Shown here piece after piece: positions 59,951-64,000 of a DNA stretch of 64,000 bases. The notes beneath the pieces are model-generated. The model made no database searches. It saw only the letters and a list, made by a program, of their open reading frames with translations, and was not told where the DNA came from. Every line of letters begins with the position of its first letter. Position 1 is the stretch's first letter. A program made the position numbers and the translations under genes. Source of the DNA: Paracidovorax cattleyae (lineage in GTDB: Bacteria > Pseudomonadota > Gammaproteobacteria > Burkholderiales > Burkholderiaceae_C); contig NZ_FNJL01000002.1 of NCBI RefSeq assembly GCF_900104515.1, forward strand, positions 211,648 through 275,647, in the 5' to 3' direction.

Positions 59951-60017
59951 ATACTAGTCGATACAAAAGTCGTTGACAAGGGTTGGCGGGCATCGCTACA
60001 TTTGTACCGATCGATAT
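59951..60017 (+). promoter_or_regulatory. Promoter of MFS gene with flanking inverted operator arms
   Basis: Arms ATACTAGTCGATACAAA (59951-59967) and TTTGTACCGATCGATAT (60001-60017) are inverted copies (about 14 of 17 matched) 33 bases apart. Between and over them lies TTGACA (59973-59978) with TACATT (59997-60002, 18-base spacer) as a fair -10. The right arm covers the probable start point, so repressor bound there would block the MFS transcript. Confidence 0.65.
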
Positions 60018-60029
60018 TAAAGTGGTGCA

Positions 60030-61265
60030 ATGACCGAAACCATCCTCTCTCCCTGCAAGGGCGCGACATGCCCTGCCGATGCCGGACGACTGCCGATAGC
60101 GGCCCTGCTGGCCCTGGCCATGACCGGCTTCATCTGCATCGTGACCGAGACGCTGCCGGCGGGCCTGCTGCCGCAGATCGGTGAAGGCTTGGGTGTCTCC
60201 CAGTCGTTCGCGGGGCAGATGGTGACGGCCTATGCCCTGGGGTCGCTGCTGGCCGCCATTCCCCTGACCATCGCCACACGCGGCTGGCGGCGCCGCAACG
60301 TGCTGCTGCTGACCATCGTGGGGTTCCTGGTCTTCAACTCCGTCACGGCGCTGTCCTCGAACTACGGGCTGACGCTGGTGTCCCGCTTTTTCGCCGGCAC
60401 GGCGGCGGGGCTGGCCTGGAGCCTGCTGGCGGGCTACGCGCGCCGCATGGTCGAGCCGCACCAGCAGGGGCGCGCCATGGCCATCGCCATGGTGGGAACA
60501 CCCGTCGCGCTCTCGCTGGGGGTCCCGCTCGGAACCTGGCTCGGTGCCGCAGCCGGCTGGCGCACCGCATTCGGCATCATGTCGCTGCTGACGTTGGCGC
60601 TGATCGTCTGGGTGCAGGTGAAGGTGCCCGACTATCCGGGCCAGTCAGGCCGCGAACCGATGCCGCTGCGCCGGGTGTTCACGACGCCGGGCGTGCGCCC
60701 GGTCCTGGGCGTCGTGATCGCATGGATGCTGGCCCACAACATCCTCTACACCTACGTGGCGCCGTTCGTGGCTCCCGCCGGCCTGGCGGCCCAGGTGGAC
60801 AGGGTCCTGCTGCTGTTCGGGCTCGCCGCGCTGGTGAGCATCTGGATCGCCGGCCGATGGGTCGATCGCCGCCTGCGCTCGGGCGTCCTGGCCAGCCTTG
60901 CCGCGTTCGCCCTGACGGCGCTGGCGCTCGGCCTGTGGACGGCTTCGCCCCTGGCCGTCTGCGCGGGCGTCGCGGTCTGGGGGCTGACGTTCGGCGGCGC
61001 GGCCACTTTCCTGCAGACGGCCCTGGCCGATACCGCGGGCGATGGCGCCGACGTGGCCCTGTCGATGAACGTGGTGGCCTGGAACGGCGCGATTGCCGGC
61101 GGAGGCCTGCTGGGTGGCGTCCTGCTGGACACCCAGGGGGTTGCGTCTCTCCCCTGGGCTGTCCTGGCGCTGCTGTCGGTCGGCTGGCTGGTGGCCTGGT
61201 CCGCCCGCTCGCGGGGCTTTCCTTCCGGTCCTCGGTCGTCCAGCATGGTGGTGGCGGGCCATTGA
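60030..61265 (+). CDS. MFS efflux transporter (DHA1/AraJ-like)
   Basis: A 411-residue, twelve-helix MFS protein. The first helix holds MTGFICIVTETLPAGLLPQI, the DHA1 motif of AraJ/PbuE-like exporters. Motif A-like LLAAIPLTIATRGWRRRN and the C-half start VLGVVIAWMLAHNILYTYVAPFV are visible. It probably exports a drug, sugar or nucleoside, induced via the divergent TetR. The ribosome site is weak (AAGTGGTG). Confidence 0.9.
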   Translation: MTETILSPCKGATCPADAGRLPIAALLALAMTGFICIVTETLPAGLLPQIGEGLGVSQSFAGQMVTAYALGSLLAAIPLTIATRGWRRRNVLLLTIVGFLVFNSVTALSSNYGLTLVSRFFAGTAAGLAWSLLAGYARRMVEPHQQGRAMAIAMVGTPVALSLGVPLGTWLGAAAGWRTAFGIMSLLTLALIVWVQVKVPDYPGQSGREPMPLRRVFTTPGVRPVLGVVIAWMLAHNILYTYVAPFVAPAGLAAQVDRVLLLFGLAALVSIWIAGRWVDRRLRSGVLASLAAFALTALALGLWTASPLAVCAGVAVWGLTFGGAATFLQTALADTAGDGADVALSMNVVAWNGAIAGGGLLGGVLLDTQGVASLPWAVLALLSVGWLVAWSARSRGFPSGPRSSSMVVAGH

Positions 61266-61329
61266 AGCACGTGCTGTCGGCCCGGCACCACCCGTGTCCT
61301 GGAATCGGGCCCCGGAGGAAAGCGTTGCC

Positions 61330-62385
61330 TCAGTTCGGGAAGGCGACGCCGACCAGCGGGCTGCGCAGGCTGGCCGCGTTGCGCGCCGACAGGGTGTAGG
61401 TGCTGCTGTCGTCGGTCGAGAGGTCGCTCACGAAGAAGAAGCCTTGCGCGGCACGCTGGTTCATGGCGGCCAGCTTCTGGTCCGCCGTCTGCTGCAGGCT
61501 GACGGCGCTCAGGTCGTATTCGACGGCGCCGTTCTGCGCCGAGCTCTTCTCGAAGACCTGCCCGATGGCGCCGCCCTGCAGCGAGAACGCGCCCAGGTAG
61601 AAGCGGCCCTGCGCACCCTGTTCGTTCAGCCGCTGGCGCAGCGCGTCGCCGCTGGCCATGCCGCCGGAGCCGGACACGGGGATCACGGTGTAGGAATAGG
61701 TGGTGGCGCTGGAGTCCCTGGCGTAGAGGTTGAAGCTGTCCTGGCCGGCGCCGATCGGGCCGACCAGCCGGAAGCCCCGAGCGCCTTCTGCGTTCAGCTG
61801 GGCCTGGAAGGCATCGCTGCCCAGGCTGCCGGAGATGGCCTGCCGCTCGTAGGAATAGGTGGCGCCGCGCGCCGCGTCGCGCACCGTCAGCAGGCTGATG
61901 CCCGGGCCGTCTCCGGACATGTAGGGCCCCTTGAAGACGAAGCCGCGTGCGCCCTGCTGGTTGAGCTGGGCCACCAGGCCATCGCCCGAGTCGGCCTGCG
62001 CCACCGTTTCATAGGTCAGCCGCGAGCCGCTGTGCGCGGTATCGGTTACGTAGAACTCGTTCTGCGCGCTGCCTCCCGTCACCATGGCCGACAGGTAGGC
62101 ATAGCCGCGCGAGCCCTGGTCGTTCAGGGCGGCCAGCAGCGCAGCGCCGGAGGCGGCGGGCTGGACGATGTACTGGCCGGTGACCTGGGGTGGAGGAGTG
62201 GTGCCGCCACCGCCATTGCCGCCACCGCCACCATTGCCACCACCGTCCACGCCTCCACCGCCGCCGCCGCCGCCGCCATTTCCGCCGCCTCCGAAGACGT
62301 CTCCTCCGCCGCCGCCTCCGCAGGCGGCCAGGCAGGCAGTCAGGGCAAGGGCCGCAGCGCGGCGGGTCATGGCGAGAGCATTCAT
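61330..62385 (-). CDS. Lipoprotein with poly-Gly linker and five internal repeats
   Basis: A 351-residue protein. Signal MNALAMTRRAAALALTACLAAC gives an acylated Cys22. A linker of about 40 residues that is nearly all Gly follows (glycine codons make the plus strand CCGCC-rich at 62180-62310). From about residue 70 there are five tandem units of roughly 50 residues, each with L-x-x-L-N-x-x-G-A-x-G-F (LNDQGSRGYAYL, LNQQGARGFVFK, LNAEGARGFRLV, LNEQGAQGRFYL, MNQRAAQGFFFV) and then a strand ending in Y-x-Y/L. I know no named family for it. Start chosen at 62385 because of the signal; the upstream extension is not signal-like. Confidence 0.75.
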   Translation of the reverse strand: MNALAMTRRAAALALTACLAACGGGGGGDVFGGGGNGGGGGGGGGVDGGGNGGGGGNGGGGTTPPPQVTGQYIVQPAASGAALLAALNDQGSRGYAYLSAMVTGGSAQNEFYVTDTAHSGSRLTYETVAQADSGDGLVAQLNQQGARGFVFKGPYMSGDGPGISLLTVRDAARGATYSYERQAISGSLGSDAFQAQLNAEGARGFRLVGPIGAGQDSFNLYARDSSATTYSYTVIPVSGSGGMASGDALRQRLNEQGAQGRFYLGAFSLQGGAIGQVFEKSSAQNGAVEYDLSAVSLQQTADQKLAAMNQRAAQGFFFVSDLSTDDSSTYTLSARNAASLRSPLVGVAFPN

Positions 62386-62754
62386 GGAAATCCTTGGGGT
62401 GCTAGTGAGTGGGGGGCGGCAGTCCGTCCGGTTGCATCGTTCGTTGCAACGCATCGGAGCGCACGCCAGTGCAAAGGAAAATTATTGGCACCAAGGCCGA
62501 GCAGAGTTCACCCCGCCAGCGCATGGGTTCTGTTTCACGCTGTAGCCCGGCGGATTCGCCGAGTGTCCTGTCGAAGCTTGGAGGTCCACGATGGCCCCCT
62601 TTGAAACCGCTGGAACTTACATTTGCTGACACCTTCCGCTCGATGCCTGCGCCTTATCTTGGCATGGCACGACGGCCGGAAGGCCGCCGCTTGCAGGGCG
62701 GCAGTTGCCTGAGTCCTAGGGAGCCGATGGACGAAAACACGTTGGAGAACGCAA
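62386..62754. other. Intergenic region, no gene recognised
   Basis: 369 bases between the repeat lipoprotein start and the SnoaL-like gene. GC is mixed and frames on both strands show no family likeness. A GC-rich inverted stretch (GGCCGGAAGGCCG near 62670) is seen. It must contain the promoters of both genes; none was resolved. Confidence 0.4.
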
Positions 62755-63144
62755 TTGCAGGCTACGAACACCCAAGACTTCTACCTCGCATACATCGCTT
62801 GTCTCAATGCGCAGGACTGGCCCCGGCTGGGCGACTTCGTCGAGGCCGACGTGCGCCACAACGACCGCCCGCTCGGCCTGACGGGCTACCGGGCGATGCT
62901 GGAAAACGACTTTGCCCGCATCCCTGACCTTCGCTACGAAGTGGAGTTGCTGGTCGCCGATGGGAACTGCGTGGGGAGCCGACTGGGGTTCAACTGCTCG
63001 CCACAGGGCGAGTTCCTGGGCCTGCCCGTGAACGGCAGGAGGGTCGTGTTCTCGGAAAACGTGTTGTACGAACTGCGCGATGGCAAGATCGCCCGGGTCT
63101 GGTCCGTCATCGACAAGTCGGCGATTGAAGCGCAGCTGCCATGA
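62755..63144 (+). CDS. SnoaL-like/NTF2-fold ester cyclase family protein
   Basis: A 129-residue protein with an NTF2-like fold: FYLAYIACLNAQDWPRLGDFVEADVRHNDRPLGLTGYRAML, then the strands LRYEVELLVADGNCVGSRLGF and the tail LYELRDGKIARVWSVIDKSAIE. The start appears to be TTG 62755 with GGAGA six bases upstream; no ATG exists before the domain. Members include polyketide cyclases and many hydrolases or carriers of unknown role. It stands alone. Confidence 0.8.
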   Translation: MQATNTQDFYLAYIACLNAQDWPRLGDFVEADVRHNDRPLGLTGYRAMLENDFARIPDLRYEVELLVADGNCVGSRLGFNCSPQGEFLGLPVNGRRVVFSENVLYELRDGKIARVWSVIDKSAIEAQLP

Positions 63145-63254
63145 ACTGGAGGAAAGTGGCCGCCGCGAGCGGCGCCCACGTTTCCAATGTCGCGCGAGAT
63201 TTTTCGCTTCCGCCACAGCCGCACAGCCGTTGCGGCACCCGCTGGGGGCTGAAC

Positions 63255-63344
63255 TGGCGGAGACTGTGAGATTCGAACTCACGGACGGTTGCCCGTCGGC
63301 AGTTTTCAAGACTGCTGGTTTAAACCGCTCACCCAAGTCTCCGC
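63255..63344 (-). tRNA. tRNA-Ser (anticodon UGA)
   Basis: A 90-nt gene including an encoded 3' CCA. The minus strand opens with GCGGAGA paired with TCTCCGC before CCA. The anticodon stem-loop is CAGTCTTGAAAACTG with anticodon TGA, the T arm has GTTCGAATC, and a long variable arm (class II) is present, as expected for serine tRNA reading UCA. Confidence 0.95.
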
Positions 63345-63513
63345 AGGCCGTGATTCTACGCTGTCGATGGGGCTGCGCTCGGTCCCCTCCGTCCCAGCAT
63401 CCCACCTTCCCAGCGACCGCAGCAGGCCTTGATTGTCGCTGTTCGCGGTGGGCACCCCAGAGGGGGCCGCGGTAAATTGAGCGAGCCGCAAGGCGCCTCG
63501 GCCCAGCCTCCCT
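63345..63513. other. Intergenic stretch after tRNA-Ser
   Basis: About 170 bases with no gene recognised, GC-rich at first and then more mixed. It separates the tRNA from the palindromic site at 63514-63529. Confidence 0.35.
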
Positions 63514-63529
63514 ACCGTGACGTTACGGT
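63514..63529. promoter_or_regulatory. MerR-like palindromic operator, orphaned
   Basis: ACCGTGACGTTACGGT is palindromic except for one inner pair (ACCGT-x-ACGT-x-ACGGT). CGT/ACG dyads of this kind are typical of MerR-family operators. No MerR gene or regulated start is adjacent; the nearest genes are a 35-codon frame and an IS5 element, so the site may be left over from a disrupted unit. Confidence 0.4.
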
Positions 63530-63541
63530 CAGGCAGCAGAA

Positions 63542-63649
63542 TTACCCCCGATGAACTATGGCTTCATTGAGAGCTGAAACTACCTTGTCAAGGTACTCCT
63601 TCTGTTGCGTCGTCAGAGCTTTTGTCTCGCCACCCGACGTACGAAGCAT
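63542..63649 (-). CDS. Possible 35-residue protein or gene fragment
   Basis: From ATG 63649 to TAA 63542 the frame reads MLRTSGGETKALTTQQ to KVVSALNEAIVHRG, with AGAGG eight bases upstream. It has an ordinary, helix-friendly composition and normal codon use, unlike antisense noise. It is shorter than most called genes. It may be a small regulatory protein or a remnant cut by the adjacent IS5 element. No family recognised. Confidence 0.4.
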   Translation of the reverse strand: MLRTSGGETKALTTQQKEYLDKVVSALNEAIVHRG

Positions 63650-63761
63650 GATGGGAACCTCTCACAACCCCTGATCCGAGCCCAGCATCAAGGCTATCCG
63701 CACACATTCACCTGCTTCGGGAGCGCGATAGCAACTGCCCTGGGGACGATCCCCGTGCTCA

Positions 63762-63777
63762 GGGGCCTTTCGGCCCC
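63762..63777. terminator. Hairpin at the 3' end of the IS5 transposase gene
   Basis: A perfect stem GGGGCC / GGCCCC with loop TTTC, seven bases beyond the transposase stop. A second dyad GGGG-ACGA-TCCCC lies at about 63742-63754. No T-tract. The element boundary could not be set, because the other end is outside the window. Confidence 0.45.
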
Positions 63778-63783
63778 AGCGAC

Positions 63784-64000
63784 TCATGCGTTCGCCGTGC
63801 GCGGGCGCACCTGTGCCTTGCAGGCGCCGCTTTTGAGTTTGAAGAATGCATCCACTCCCCGGTCCAGGAAGGACGCCAGGCGCTTCATGTTGTAGCAGGC
63901 GGCCATCATCGTCATGCCCACCGTGGCCCGTGCCTGCCCGATCGTGCGCACGAACTTGCCGCCCAGGTGACGGAGACCGGCAAACACATGCTCCACCTTG
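63784..64000 (-). mobile_element. IS5-family transposase, C-terminal part, cut by window edge
   Basis: The frame is open to the window edge and ends with a TGA at 63784. Translation KVEHVFAGLRHLGGKFVRTIGQARATVGMTMMAACYNMKRLASFLDRGVDAFF is the conserved C-terminus of IS5-type transposases, with the catalytic-Glu region just beyond. The N-terminal part and the left inverted repeat lie past 64000. The tail (KLKSGACKAQVRPRTANA) is variable. Confidence 0.85.

Noticed and set aside
62180..62310. CCGCC-rich tandem pattern resembling a simple repeat or CRISPR-like array
   Set aside because: It is the coding sequence of the poly-Gly linker of the lipoprotein; no spacers or conserved repeats of CRISPR size. 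No CRISPR array was seen anywhere in the window.
62409..62927. Plus-strand frame of about 170 codons before the SnoaL-like gene
   Set aside because: It crosses into the SnoaL-like gene in another frame and has a low-complexity Arg/Pro translation.

Overview
The window reads as chromosome of a high-GC betaproteobacterium of the Burkholderiales, most like a Comamonadaceae such as Acidovorax. The pointers are gene content (a PilV-W-X-Y1-E minor pilin operon, a Bug/TctC binding protein, DUF3606 proteins, an N-methylhydantoinase-type operon) and dense, translationally coupled operons. The species call is inference; no rRNA is present.

Layout. 1-7.0 kb: a photo-oxidative/envelope-lipid stress module. 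An ECF sigma factor and its ChrR-type zinc anti-sigma factor sit beside a divergent FAD oxidoreductase and an operon of a cyclopropane-fatty-acid-synthase-like methyltransferase, DUF1295, DUF6134 and DUF2177. Three promoter-like sites share one motif (A-T-C core, 16-base gap, GCGTA), so the module looks self-contained. A LOV blue-light histidine kinase with a receiver domain lies next to it. 7.2-9.95 kb: a decaying zone with an internally deleted DUF421 gene and broken isochorismatase, DUF2243 and DUF4142 genes, among two small intact genes. 9.97-11.1 kb: ribD. 11.2-19.1 kb: six coupled type IV pilus genes. 19.2-29.3 kb: a ten-gene chemosensory operon on the minus strand (MCP-like, cheY, STAS, cheA, mcp, cheW, REC-EAL, cheR, cheD, cheB), which ties chemotaxis-type signalling to c-di-GMP hydrolysis.

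29.5-33.2 kb: AraC and GNAT genes, then a lower-GC insert-like stretch with an alpha/beta-hydrolase lipoprotein and a DUF2726-like putative nuclease. 33.5-45.3 kb: hyuA, two tandem hyuB paralogs, a peptide-type binding protein and a nitroreductase-fold flavoprotein, convergent with a dppB-dppC-dppDF ABC transporter: a complete import-and-hydrolysis unit for a cyclic amide or similar compound. 45.4-50.7 kb: an AcoR-like sigma-54 activator divergent from a flavin monooxygenase and a butanediol-type dehydrogenase, with a clear -24/-12 promoter and two upstream inverted repeats. 50.68-52.98 kb: a small lower-GC island with an AAA-15 ATPase and a frameshifted DUF4276 partner, flanked by a short duplication of the 3' end of the dehydrogenase gene. 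It looks like a defence module inserted at that site.

53.0-61.3 kb: M20 amidohydrolase and TctC genes with a divergent LysR, then three redox/efflux units with local regulators (Rrf2 with a TrxR-like flavoprotein; TetR with a quinone reductase; TetR with an MFS pump), the last two with visible operators. 61.3-64 kb: a lipoprotein with five internal repeats, a SnoaL-like protein, tRNA-Ser(UGA), an isolated palindromic operator, a possible 35-residue ORF and the 3' end of an IS5-family transposase running off the edge.
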